Assembly: GCF_900110465.1 (NCBI RefSeq)
Contig: NZ_FODV01000002.1
Location: 479,609-543,608 of the forward strand
Length of the DNA: 64,000 nt
Direction of reading: 5' to 3'
Origin: Halogranum amylolyticum
GTDB lineage: Archaea > Halobacteriota > Halobacteria > Halobacteriales > Haloferacaceae
Shown: positions 1-8,507 of the stretch, piece by piece
Layout: each line of letters starts with the position of its first letter
Position numbering within the stretch: the stretch's first letter is position 1
Program-made: the position numbers and the translations under genes
The notes under the pieces: model-generated
What the model was told of the DNA's origin: nothing
The model's input: only the letters and a program-made list of their open reading frames with translations
Databases searched by the model: none

Positions 1-778
1 TGTCGCCGTCGGGGTCCGCGTCGACGGTCGTCATCGCCTCGGCGACCTCCCGGCCGTACACCGACAGCACCGTCGACTCCAGGCTCCCCCGGCCTTCGGT
101 GGCGAACACCTCGCGGTCGTTGTGCTCCAGCGAGACGGCGACGCCGGGGTTCGCCAGCGCGTACTGCGTGACGACGGTGTTGACGTGGTCGAACTCCGTC
201 GCGTCGGTCTTGAGGAACTTCTTTCGCGCGGGGGTGTTGAAGAAGAGGTCGTCGACCTCGATGGTCGTCCCGGCCGGGCAGCCGGCGGGTCGGACCTCGC
301 CGACGTCGCCGCCCTCGACGGTCAACTCCGCACCGGCACCGGCCGCGCCGCGGGGTTTCGACCGGACGGTCGTCCGCGAGACGGCGCCGATGGTGTGCAG
401 CGCCTCGCCGCGGAACCCGAGCGTGGCGACGCCGGTCTCGAGGTCGTCGATGTCCGAGATCTTGCTCGTCGTGTGCTCCTCGACGGCGACGGCGAGTTCG
501 TCTTCGGTCATTCCGACGCCGTCGTCGCGGACGCGGACGCCGTCTTTCCCGCCGTTGCGGACAGCGACGGAGACCCGCGAGGCGTCGGCGTCGAGGCTGT
601 TCTCGACGAGTTCCTTCACGACGCTGGCGGGGCGTTCGACTACCTCACCGGCGGCGATTCGCTGGACGGTCGTCTGATCGAGTGCCTGGATGGTCGGCCG
701 CTCGTCGGCCGGCCGGCCCGTTCCGTTCGTCTGTGCCGTCTCGGTCGTCTCGTCCCCTCTGTTCGTCTCGTCGCTCAT
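1..778 (-). CDS. mutL: DNA mismatch repair protein MutL, N-terminal part (cut by window edge)
   Basis: The ATPase and MLH module of MutL, which couples mismatch recognition by MutS to downstream repair. The reading frame is open from the ATG at 778 to the left edge (259 residues). GHKL ATPase motifs are visible in order: KELVENSLDA (motif I, Mg-binding Asn), DDGVGM (motif II), TSKI, LGFRGEAL (motif III) and NTPARKKF. An acidic, Thr-rich leader of about 28 residues precedes the conserved IQALDQTTVQRIAAGEVVER start, which is typical of haloarchaeal extensions. The ATG overlaps the stop of the upstream Nudix gene (ATGA, 775-778), so translation is probably coupled. The C-terminal dimerisation domain lies outside the window. 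mutS is nearby at 4904-7588. Confidence 0.97.
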   Translation of the reverse strand, partial: MSDETNRGDETTETAQTNGTGRPADERPTIQALDQTTVQRIAAGEVVERPASVVKELVENSLDADASRVSVAVRNGGKDGVRVRDDGVGMTEDELAVAVEEHTTSKISDIDDLETGVATLGFRGEALHTIGAVSRTTVRSKPRGAAGAGAELTVEGGDVGEVRPAGCPAGTTIEVDDLFFNTPARKKFLKTDATEFDHVNTVVTQYALANPGVAVSLEHNDREVFATEGRGSLESTVLSVYGREVAEAMTTVDADPDGD

Positions 779-1179
779 CGGTCGCTGACCTCCCGCGTGC
801 GGTCGACCGCCTCGCCCTGCGTGTCGCTCAGGCGAGTTACCGCGTCCGACGGCGACAGCCACTCGTAGTCGGTGTGTTCGGGGCTGAGCGAGATCGAGCG
901 CCGTTCGGTCGTACAGTAGTAGTAGACCGCGAAGCGACCGTTGCCGCGGTCGTTGCGCCACGCTGCGGTGTGAGTGGGCCGCCGAACCGCCGCGTCGAGC
1001 CCGGTCTCCTCGCGGACCTCGCGGCAGACCCCCTCGACCGCCGACTCGCCGACGTCGAGTCGCCCGCCGGGGAGTTCCCACCCGTCGTCGGTCGTCCGGC
1101 GTACGACGAGCACGTCGCCGTCAGGACCGAACAGGACGGCCCGCTGGCTCACCGTCGCCCGGAGCGGTTCGTCAGTCAC
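775..1179 (-). CDS. Nudix hydrolase (downstream copy)
   Basis: A 134-residue protein that should hydrolyse a nucleoside diphosphate linked to another moiety. The Nudix box is complete: G-x5-E-x7-REVREETGL, starting in PGGRLDVGE. I place the start at a GTG at 1179, because the protein from there (VTDEPLRATVSQRAVLFGPD) aligns along its length with the neighbouring Nudix protein, whereas the longer open frame upstream is arginine-rich antisense-like sequence. The GTG overlaps the stop of the upstream Nudix gene (GTGA, 1176-1179) and its own stop overlaps the mutL ATG. An MutT-like role in pool sanitation is suggested by the operon with mutL, but the substrate cannot be read from sequence. Confidence 0.9.
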   Translation of the reverse strand: MTDEPLRATVSQRAVLFGPDGDVLVVRRTTDDGWELPGGRLDVGESAVEGVCREVREETGLDAAVRRPTHTAAWRNDRGNGRFAVYYYCTTERRSISLSPEHTDYEWLSPSDAVTRLSDTQGEAVDRTREVSDR

Positions 1180-1592
1180 CGCACCACCGCCCGTCGCTCC
1201 GCGGCCCGCTCGACCGCCGTACGGAGTCGCGGGGTCGAGAGAACGTCTTCGACGGCGACGTCGGGAGCGACCCAGCGCCAGTCGTCGTGTTCGTCGCTCG
1301 GCGAGACCGCGCAGTCGTCGGTCGAACACCGGTAGACGACGGCGTATCTCCCCTCGCCGTCCTCGGTCGACCAGGCGTCAGTGTAGACGGGTTCCTCGAC
1401 GGCGACGTCGAGCCCCGTCTCCTCGCGGACCTCGCGACGGAGTCCGGGGACGACGTCCTCGGTCGTCCCGATGCGGCCGCCCGGGAGCTCCCACCCGGCG
1501 GTCGCCGCCCGAGAGAGCAGAAGCAGGTCGCCGTCCGGTCCGAACAGCGCCGCCTTCTGGCTGATCGTCGCCTGCAGATGTTCGTCGCTCAT
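1176..1592 (-). CDS. Nudix hydrolase (upstream copy, first gene of mutL operon)
   Basis: A 138-residue Nudix protein with an intact box (GGRIGTTE ... REVREETGL). It is clearly paralogous to the next gene: both begin TDEPLRAT/SDEHLQAT, then (V/I)SQ(R/K)A(V/A)LFGPDGD, and share WELPGGR. The start is the ATG at 1592, and a TATA-like TTCAAAACC on the minus strand lies about 26-32 bases upstream, consistent with a leaderless transcript. The longer frame beginning at 1757 is not supported. It is the first gene of a three-gene overlapping operon ending in mutL. Confidence 0.92.
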   Translation of the reverse strand: MSDEHLQATISQKAALFGPDGDLLLLSRAATAGWELPGGRIGTTEDVVPGLRREVREETGLDVAVEEPVYTDAWSTEDGEGRYAVVYRCSTDDCAVSPSDEHDDWRWVAPDVAVEDVLSTPRLRTAVERAAERRAVVR

Positions 1593-1838
1593 GGTTCGTT
1601 CGCAAGTGGAGCTTGGTGGTTTTGAACGTTCGTACCGCACGACACGAGTGGCGTCGGCGGCGCTGGGCGTGGCTGACCACCGTCGAAGAGAACGCGGCGT
1701 CTGCAGAGAGAGTCGATCGGAGGCATTACTCATCACGACACGGGAGACACGTATCAATCCAGTGCTGTCGTGGGAGTGGGCGGGAGGACGATCACCGTCG
1801 AAACGTTCACCTCGATGCCGGCGTCGACGCTCGCAGAC

Positions 1839-4031
1839 TCACTCGGAGACGACGTCCAGCGAGACGTCGAGCGACTCGCAGGCGACGGTCACCGTCCCCG
1901 GTTCGACGACGCGACTCCCGTCCGGTTGGAAGACCGCGAACGCCGACGCCGAGAGGTCGAACTCGACGGTCGTCGCCTCCCCCGCCTCGAGGCTGACTCG
2001 CTCGAAACCGACGAGTTCGCGCACCGGGGTGACGGTCGAACTGTACTCCCGACGGCCGAACAGCTGGACCACCTCGTCGCCGGCGCGGTCGCCGACGTTC
2101 GCCACCTCGACGGCGACGGTGACGCTCCCGTCGGGGGCGGCCGACTCCGCCGACAGCGACAGGTCGCGGTACTCGAAGTCGGTGTAGGAGAGACCGTGGC
2201 CGAACGCCCACAGCGGATCGTAGCTCGGTTCGTGTTCGTCCGCACCGATGGGGGCCGGATTTGGGAGGTGGTTGTGTCGAACCGGGAGATGGCCGGTCGA
2301 CTTCGGCACGGAGATGGGGAGCTTCCCGCTCGGGTTGACCTCTCCGAACAGGGCCTCGGCGACCGCCTGCCCACCGTCGGCACCGGGGTAGTACGCCTGG
2401 AGGATGGCCGGGACGTGCTCTTTGGCCCACGGCGTCGCGAGCGGCCGCCCGGTGACGAAGACGAGCGCGGTCGGCGTGTCGGTGGCGACGACCGATTCGA
2501 GGAGCTCCCGCTGCGCGTCGGGCAGCGAGAGCTGCGTTCGCTTCGGGAAGCGGTCGGTCGGCCCAGTGATCTCCTGCATCCCGAACTCGTGGATGTACCA
2601 GTTCTCGCCGAGGACGACGACGGCGACGTCCGCGGACTCGGCGGCGGCGACGGCCGCCTCGACGTCGTCCGGGTCGTCGACGCCGGCACCCCGCTCGTAG
2701 GTGACGCGGGTGTCGTCGCCGACGACGGACTCGACACCGTCGCGGACGCTGATCCCGGTGAGGTCGTCGTCCTCACTCACGCTCCACCCGCCGACCTGAT
2801 GCGAGAGCGCGTCCGCGTTCGGGCCAGTGACGAGCACCTCGTCGACGTCGGGGTCGAGTGGGAGCAGGTCGTCGTCGTTCTGCAGGAGCGTCACCGACTC
2901 GCGAGCCGCCTCGATGGCGACCTCGCGGTTGGCGTCGGTGCCGAGGACGTCTTCCACCGCGTCGACGTCGACGTAGGGGTCCTCGAACAGACCGAGCTCC
3001 TCCTTCAGTTCGAGCACCCGTCGGACCGAGTCGTCGACGACGGACTCCGGGAGGTCGCCCGACTCGACGAGGTCGACGACGTGGTCGGCGTGGTCGGCAC
3101 CGCCGAGCGAGTGGACGTCGACGCCCGCGGCCATCGACTGCCGGACTGCCTCGCGCATCGAGTCGGCGACGCGGTGGTCCTCGTGGAGCATCCGAACCCC
3201 ACCCCAGTCGGAGGCGACGTAGCCGTCGAACCCCAGTTCGTCGCGGAGCACGTCCGTCAGCCAGTAGGCCGACCCGTGGGACGGTTCACCGTTGATGGAG
3301 TTGTAGCTGGGCATGATCCCTTCGAGGTCGGTCTCCAGGATCGGTTCGAACGCCCGGACGAAGTCGCGGCGGAGCGAGGAGAGCGACCGGTCGACGGGGG
3401 CGGTGTCCTCGCCGCGTTCGGGTTCGCCGTAGGCCGGGAAGTGTTTGGCCATCGTCGCGACGTCGACGTCGGCGTCGTGAACGCCGCGGGACTTCGCGGC
3501 GGCGAGTTCGCCGCAGAGCAGCGGCGACTCGCCGAACGTCTCGAACGTCCGTCCCCACCGCGGGTCGCGGGCGACGTCGCAGGTCGGGCCGTAGGCGAGT
3601 CGCGCGCCAGTCGCGGCGACCTCCCGCGCCGTCGTCCGCCCGACCCGTTCGAGGAGGTCACGGTCGCGGGTCGCCGCCAGACCGAGGTTGTGTGGGAACA
3701 CCGTCGTCTCTTGTACGTAGGCGTGGCCGTGGATGGTGTCGACGGGGAGGAGAAGCGGGATGCCGAGGCGCGTCTCCTCGACGGCGGCGCGCTGGAGGCG
3801 GTTGGCGATGTCGGCGACCTCCCTCGACCCGGTGTGCGGCGACCCGCCGAAGCCGAACGGCGTGGCGAACCCGAGACCGGGGTCGCAGACCAGTTCCTCG
3901 ACATCGTCGAGCGTCTGCGTCCGGTCGACCTCGCCGACGAACGTCCCGGCGAGTTGGGCGGCCTTCTCGCGGAGCGTCATCTCCGCGAGCAGCTCGTCGA
4001 CGCGCGAGTCGGCGTCGTCGTCTGTGTTCAT
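1839..4031 (-). CDS. Glycoside hydrolase family 3 protein (beta-glucosidase type)
   Basis: A 730-residue GH3 enzyme expected to release terminal beta-linked sugars from oligosaccharides. The N-terminal TIM-barrel carries KHFPAYG (about residue 195) and GYVASDWGG, whose Asp near residue 271 is the family nucleophile. A central alpha/beta domain (LLPLDPDVDEVLVTGPNAD onward) and a C-terminal fibronectin-III-like domain (EVANVGDRAGDEVVQLF) complete the usual BglX-like architecture. There is no signal peptide from the ATG at 4029-4031, so it looks cytoplasmic. The 39 residues upstream in the same frame are basic and unlike the protein, so I reject the earlier start. It lies alone between mutS-side genes and the Nudix-mutL operon. 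The exact substrate is not readable. Confidence 0.93.
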   Translation of the reverse strand: MNTDDDADSRVDELLAEMTLREKAAQLAGTFVGEVDRTQTLDDVEELVCDPGLGFATPFGFGGSPHTGSREVADIANRLQRAAVEETRLGIPLLLPVDTIHGHAYVQETTVFPHNLGLAATRDRDLLERVGRTTAREVAATGARLAYGPTCDVARDPRWGRTFETFGESPLLCGELAAAKSRGVHDADVDVATMAKHFPAYGEPERGEDTAPVDRSLSSLRRDFVRAFEPILETDLEGIMPSYNSINGEPSHGSAYWLTDVLRDELGFDGYVASDWGGVRMLHEDHRVADSMREAVRQSMAAGVDVHSLGGADHADHVVDLVESGDLPESVVDDSVRRVLELKEELGLFEDPYVDVDAVEDVLGTDANREVAIEAARESVTLLQNDDDLLPLDPDVDEVLVTGPNADALSHQVGGWSVSEDDDLTGISVRDGVESVVGDDTRVTYERGAGVDDPDDVEAAVAAAESADVAVVVLGENWYIHEFGMQEITGPTDRFPKRTQLSLPDAQRELLESVVATDTPTALVFVTGRPLATPWAKEHVPAILQAYYPGADGGQAVAEALFGEVNPSGKLPISVPKSTGHLPVRHNHLPNPAPIGADEHEPSYDPLWAFGHGLSYTDFEYRDLSLSAESAAPDGSVTVAVEVANVGDRAGDEVVQLFGRREYSSTVTPVRELVGFERVSLEAGEATTVEFDLSASAFAVFQPDGSRVVEPGTVTVACESLDVSLDVVSE

Positions 4032-4144
4032 ACTACGGCGATGCCACGACACCGTATTGAGTGTGGGGGATGGGGCGCCCGAGCGACGGGAGACGCGGTG
4101 AACGTTCCGCTCTCGCGACCCGAGGCGTACGACGCACGCTCGGG

Positions 4145-4819
4145 TCACCCGCTGACGGTCCCCGCTATGAGGCAGTCCCGTGGGAGGTAAACCGCGACAG
4201 ACTGTTCGCCCGGAATCCGTATCTCTGCCTCCGAGAGGAGAAAGCTGGTTTCACCGAAGGGGTCCGTGATTCGACCGTCGAGCGGTCCTGCGATGAACCG
4301 ATACCGAGTGTCGGTCGACGTATCCAGATACCGCAGTGCGAGATAGTAATCGACGTCGGCCGGGTCGACCTGGATCGAGAACTCCGTACACGTGAAACAG
4401 ACGGTGGCGATACACCGACGAAACGTGAACCGCTGTAGCTCGTCTCGACACGACTGCGTCGGGGCTGGTGGGGGTGTCGGCGTCGACGAGGCTGTCGGGG
4501 TCGGTGACGGAGTTCTAGTCGGCGTCGACGAGGCTGTCGGTGTCGACGAGGCTGTCGGGGTCGGTGAGGGGGTCGGTGTCGGTGAGGAGGTCGACGAACG
4601 AGGCGGGCGGGGTGGAGTGGCAGATGGTGACGACCGGGAACGGTCCATCTCGGTGTCGGTCGCTCGCGGATCTCCATCGGGTTCGTCGGCCGACGCGGTG
4701 GCGAGATAGCCCGTCAGACCACCTGTCGCAGCGATTCCCAGCAGTCGAAGATACCGTCGTCGGCCGCTCGTGTCCCGTTCACCCGCCGCTCGACTCTCCG
4801 TCCGTCGAGGTGAAGCCAT
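4145..4819 (-). CDS. Secreted protein with Tat-like signal, P/T/S-rich stalk and Cys-rich C-terminal domain
   Basis: A protein of about 224 residues of no family I recognise. The N-terminus has twin arginines before a hydrophobic stretch (RRRYLRLLG ... GGLTGYLATASA), suggesting Tat export. Residues of about 65-125 form a low-complexity linker of repeated TPTASS/SPTPTP units, encoded by imperfect 18-bp repeats. The C-terminal domain of about 95 residues begins with a cysteine cluster (C-x11-C-x4-C-x2-C) and is otherwise beta-rich. A late cysteine lies in PRDCLIAG. It probably sits outside the cell, with the head displayed on a glycosylatable stalk (inference). The start could be the ATG at 4819 or 4846; I prefer 4819 (MASPRR). 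Confidence 0.75.
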   Translation of the reverse strand: MASPRRTESRAAGERDTSGRRRYLRLLGIAATGGLTGYLATASADEPDGDPRATDTEMDRSRSSPSATPPRPPRSSTSSPTPTPSPTPTASSTPTASSTPTRTPSPTPTASSTPTPPPAPTQSCRDELQRFTFRRCIATVCFTCTEFSIQVDPADVDYYLALRYLDTSTDTRYRFIAGPLDGRITDPFGETSFLLSEAEIRIPGEQSVAVYLPRDCLIAGTVSG

Positions 4820-4903
4820 GTTCGACAGTTCGTCGCCCGCGAACAAGTGTTACTATGTAGATAAGAGCAGAGTGTCGGCTTCAGCCGTGTCGAATCGCTC
4901 GTA

Positions 4904-7588
4904 TCACTCGTCGTGAAGTGTCTCTTGCCACTGCTGGACCTTCGCCATCAGCTCGACCGGCGACGTCTCGGTGACGTCCGTCGAACGGAGTTCGTCGAGC
5001 ACCGCCTCGGTCTCGGCGTCGAGTTGGGACGCGTCGGCGCGGCCGTTCGTCGCGGCGACGACTGCAGTACCTTCGTCGCCGGATGGTCCCGACGACTCGT
5101 CCGCGTCTGACGACCCGCTCTCACCCGAGAACTGCCCCGACCCGAGGTCGAAGACGGCCTGGACGGGTTCGCCGCCACCGTCGCCACCTTTCGCCTCGAT
5201 CGCCTTCTCGTCGCGCAGGCGGTCGAGCACGTCCGTCGCGCGGTCGACTACGGGGCGCGGCACGCCCGCGAGGTCCGCGACGTGGATGCCGTACGAGCGG
5301 TCGGTCGGTCCGTCGACGACGGTCCGGAGGAAGGTCACGTCACCATCGCGCTCGTCTGCGGCGACGTGGACGTTCTCGACACGTGGGAGGTGGTCGGCGA
5401 GGCTCGTCAGTTCATGGTAGTGGGTCGCAAAGAGCGTCTTCGCGCGCACCTCGTTGTGCAGATACTCCGTGGCTGCCCACGCGATCGAGATGCCGTCGTA
5501 GGTGGCAGTTCCTCTCCCCACCTCGTCGAGGATGACGAGCGAGTCCTCGGTGGCGCTGTGGAGGATGTTGCTCAACTCCTGCATCTCGACCATGAACGTC
5601 GAGCGCCCCTGCGCCAACTCGTCGAGCGCGCCGACGCGGGTGTAGATGCCGTCGACGACGCCGACCGTCGCGCTGCGGGCGGGGACGAAACTGCCGACCT
5701 GCGCCAGAAGGGAAATCAGCGCCGCCTGCCGCATGTAGGTCGACTTCCCGGACATGTTCGGCCCGGTGACGACGAGAAAGCCGCGGTCGCGGTCGAGCCG
5801 GAGATCGTTCGGCACGAAGTCGGTGGTCTGCTCGACGACGGGGTGACGGCCGGCCTCGATCTCGAGCGCGTCGCCCTCGTTCAACTCGGGGCGGACCCAG
5901 TCGTTGCCGGCGGCGTGCGTCGCCAGCGACGACAACGTGTCCACCTCGGCGAGCGCGCGGCCGACGTCCTGCAGCAGTTCGGCCCGCTCGGCGACTCGGT
6001 CGCGCAGCTCTTCGAACAGTTCGTACTCGAGGTCGCCGCGGACCTCCTCGAGGCGGAGGACCTCGCGTTCCTTCTCCTCTAACTCCTCGGTGACGTAGCG
6101 TTTCGAGTTCTTGAGCGTCTTGATCTGGCGGTAGTGGTCGGGAACGCGGTCGGCATTCGACTTCCCCACCTGGATGTAGTAGCCGTCGGTCTTGTTTCGG
6201 TCGACCTGCAGGTGTTGAATGCCGTGTTCGCGCTTCTCGCGGGGGCCGAGTTCGTCGAGCCACCGCTCTGCGGCCTCGTGGCGCTCGATGAGGTCGTCCA
6301 GTTCGGCGTCGTAGCCGCGCTGGAACAACCCTCCTCGAGTCACTGTCTTCGGCGGATCCTCGGCGAGCGCGTCGTCGAGTTCGTCGTGGAGTGCCGTCGC
6401 CGCGTCCCGGTCGGGTGCCTCGACGACGTCGCGGAGCGGCGAGTCGACCAACCGACTGCCGTCGATGGCGTCGACGAGCGCCGGCAGGACGGCGAGCGTG
6501 TCGCGGACCGACAGCAGTTCTCGCGCGCCCGCGCTCCCGCTGGCCGAGCGACTGGCGAGGCGTTCGAGGTCGTACGCGCCGTCGAGGACGTCGCGAACCT
6601 GCTCGCGGGCGAGCGCCTCCGAGGCGAGCGCCGAGACACAGGCCTGGCGGCGTTCCAACTCGTCGGGGTCGCGGCGCGGGCGGGTCAGCCACTCGCGGAG
6701 CAGTCGCCCGCCCGGACTCGTCACGGTGTGATCGAGCGTGTCGAGCAACGACCCGTCGCGTCGCCCCTGCATCGTCTCGGTGAGTTCGAGGTTCCGCTGG
6801 GTCGTCGCGTCGAGTTCGAGATGGTCGCGGGCGTGGTACGCCTGCAGGCGCGTCATCGACTGGAGGACGCCCGCGCCCGTCTCGTCGACGTAGGCGAGGA
6901 CGGCCCCCGCAGCTCGGACGGCGCGTTCGGAGTCGAGACCGACGCTCTCGAGTGCCTCCTCGCCGAACTGCTCGCGGACGCGACGGCGGGCGCGTCCCGG
7001 CGCGAACGCCTCGGCCTCGTGCAGCGACAGGGAGGCGTCGGTGCCGTCCCGCAGACTCGCGAGGAAGTCGTCGTCACCGCGGAGGTCCGGCCCCGGCAGC
7101 ACCTCGGCGGGGGCGAAGCGGTAGAGTTCGGCGTGGGCGTCGGCCGCGTCGGCGACTTCGGTGACGAGGAAGCGCCCCGTGGTGACGTCGGCGAAAGCGA
7201 GGCCGAACCCCTCGGCGTCGCGGACGAGCGCGGCGAGATACTGCGCGTCGGCGTCCGTCGTCTCCAGCAGGGTGCCGGGCGTGACGAGACGACGGATCTC
7301 GCGGGCGTGGCCGGACTCCGTTTCGTACTGGTCGGCGACGGCGACCCGGTAGCCGCGTTCGACCAGCGCCTTGAGGTAGGGTGTGAGGTCGTCGAGCGGG
7401 ACGCCCGCCATCGGGTAGGAAGAGCCGTGCGAAGACTTCTGTGACACCTTCAGGTCGAGTTCTTTCGCGACCAACTCGGCGTCGTCGGCGAAGAACTCGT
7501 AGAAGTCGCCGCACTGCATCGCCAGAATATCGGCGTCCGTCTCCTCCTTGAGGGCGAGAAACTCCCCGACGATACCCGTTGCAGTCAT
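4904..7588 (-). CDS. mutS: DNA mismatch repair protein MutS
   Basis: An 894-residue MutS1-type protein that binds base mismatches and signals to MutL. The mismatch-wedge motif appears near the N-terminus as GDFYEFF (bacterial GxFYE). The clamp and lever regions follow. The ABC-type ATPase has Walker A GPNMSGKST (about residue 607), Walker B LVILDEVGRGTATYDG and the H-loop FATHYHELT. A Ser/Gly/Asp-rich linker of about 60 residues precedes a C-terminal helical tail, as in many haloarchaeal MutS proteins. The start ATG at 7588 directly begins the conserved domain, and a CTTTAG box about 26 bases upstream fits a leaderless promoter. Together with mutL at the left edge this is a bacterial-type mismatch repair locus. 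Confidence 0.98.
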   Translation of the reverse strand: MTATGIVGEFLALKEETDADILAMQCGDFYEFFADDAELVAKELDLKVSQKSSHGSSYPMAGVPLDDLTPYLKALVERGYRVAVADQYETESGHAREIRRLVTPGTLLETTDADAQYLAALVRDAEGFGLAFADVTTGRFLVTEVADAADAHAELYRFAPAEVLPGPDLRGDDDFLASLRDGTDASLSLHEAEAFAPGRARRRVREQFGEEALESVGLDSERAVRAAGAVLAYVDETGAGVLQSMTRLQAYHARDHLELDATTQRNLELTETMQGRRDGSLLDTLDHTVTSPGGRLLREWLTRPRRDPDELERRQACVSALASEALAREQVRDVLDGAYDLERLASRSASGSAGARELLSVRDTLAVLPALVDAIDGSRLVDSPLRDVVEAPDRDAATALHDELDDALAEDPPKTVTRGGLFQRGYDAELDDLIERHEAAERWLDELGPREKREHGIQHLQVDRNKTDGYYIQVGKSNADRVPDHYRQIKTLKNSKRYVTEELEEKEREVLRLEEVRGDLEYELFEELRDRVAERAELLQDVGRALAEVDTLSSLATHAAGNDWVRPELNEGDALEIEAGRHPVVEQTTDFVPNDLRLDRDRGFLVVTGPNMSGKSTYMRQAALISLLAQVGSFVPARSATVGVVDGIYTRVGALDELAQGRSTFMVEMQELSNILHSATEDSLVILDEVGRGTATYDGISIAWAATEYLHNEVRAKTLFATHYHELTSLADHLPRVENVHVAADERDGDVTFLRTVVDGPTDRSYGIHVADLAGVPRPVVDRATDVLDRLRDEKAIEAKGGDGGGEPVQAVFDLGSGQFSGESGSSDADESSGPSGDEGTAVVAATNGRADASQLDAETEAVLDELRSTDVTETSPVELMAKVQQWQETLHDE

Positions 7589-7635
7589 AGACAGTGCTGG
7601 GGGAGACAGCGGCTAAAGCGCTGTGGGTTCCTCGT

Positions 7636-7728
7636 ATGTCGCAGGTCGCTCCACACGGGCCGTCCCTACCCTGTCCGTGCGGCGCGACCGACGCGACGTG
7701 TGAGTGGTTCGACGGGGAGAAAGTGTAG
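7636..7728 (+). CDS. Possible 30-residue cysteine-containing microprotein
   Basis: A short ATG-to-TAG frame in the mutS/lipoprotein gap encodes 30 residues ending CPCGATDATCEWFDGEKV. The CPCG plus later Cys and the acidic tail resemble the zinc-finger microproteins that are common in haloarchaea, and a CTAAAG box lies about 22 bases upstream. The cysteine spacing (C-x1-C-x6-C) is not a full CxxC pair, and there is no context support. It may be chance coding. Confidence 0.28.
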   Translation: MSQVAPHGPSLPCPCGATDATCEWFDGEKV

Positions 7729-7773
7729 GTTTCGGCCTGTCAGACGGCCGTCAGACGCGACGACGACGGTCGT

Positions 7774-8439
7774 TCACCGGGAACGGCGAGCGACGAGCGC
7801 CACTGCGAGCGTCGCCACGAGCGCCGCGACAACGGCGGAGGCGACGCCGAATCCGGGACTCAACACGCCGGTCGGTGCGTCGCTCTCGACGTAGACGCGG
7901 GTAGTCGTGAACGCGCTTCGGCCGCTGGCCTCGTAGGTCACCGTCGACCCGTTCACCGAGGAGGCTCCCTCGGCGCGCTGGACGTCGCCCGGCATGTTCA
8001 CCACGTACCGGAGTTCGAAGTCGGTGACGTCGACGCCGCCGCCCGCATCGCCGACCGAGGCGTTGTAGAACGTGGTGTCCTCGTAGACGACGGTTCCGTC
8101 GGTGCGGGTGACGTTCAGCCGTTCGGCGTCGACGGGGTCCCAGCCGGTGACCACGAGCGTCACCGAGGCCCGGTCGCCGTCGAGCGACTGGCTGATGCTG
8201 ACGTTGTCGGCGTTCGAGGCGTTGATGTTCGCCCGGAGTTGGCCGGCCAGCGACTCGTACCCCTCGTCGACGGCGGCCTGATTCAGGAGGCCGTAGACGG
8301 TCGTCGAGGTGTTCAGATCCAGTTCGTAGCGGTCGATGGTGCCGTCGGCGGCGACGTCGGACTCGACGCTGACTGTCGCACACCCCGACAGGAGCAGGAG
8401 GACGGCGAGCGCCGCGGTCGCGGAGAAGCGGGTGTCCAT
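7774..8439 (-). CDS. Secreted lipoprotein-like protein with C-terminal PGF-CTERM-type anchor
   Basis: A 221-residue envelope protein. The N-terminus (MDTRFSATAALAVLLLLSGC) is a signal peptide ending in a lipobox LSGC, so Cys20 would be lipidated after cleavage. The middle is a beta-rich Asn/Thr-rich domain with many N-x-S/T sites, suitable for the cell surface. The C-terminus reads SPGFGVASAVVAALVA ... ALVARRSR: a PGF motif, a single membrane helix and a basic tail. That is the archaeosortase A (PGF-CTERM) signature, here shorter than the longest forms. The start ATG at 8439 is chosen because it opens the signal peptide; the frame upstream is arginine-rich. The function is unknown. Confidence 0.85.
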   Translation of the reverse strand: MDTRFSATAALAVLLLLSGCATVSVESDVAADGTIDRYELDLNTSTTVYGLLNQAAVDEGYESLAGQLRANINASNADNVSISQSLDGDRASVTLVVTGWDPVDAERLNVTRTDGTVVYEDTTFYNASVGDAGGGVDVTDFELRYVVNMPGDVQRAEGASSVNGSTVTYEASGRSAFTTTRVYVESDAPTGVLSPGFGVASAVVAALVATLAVALVARRSR

Positions 8440-8507
8440 GGTCGGCAAAAGGGCTCGGCGGCGAAATCGTTTGCGCCGGATCGGTAGGCCGTCCGCACCG
8501 TTTCGGG

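Noticed and set aside
1770..4190. 806-codon plus-strand open frame opposite the GH3 gene
   Set aside because: It is a shadow frame; the GH3 protein on the minus strand has full domain order and catalytic motifs.
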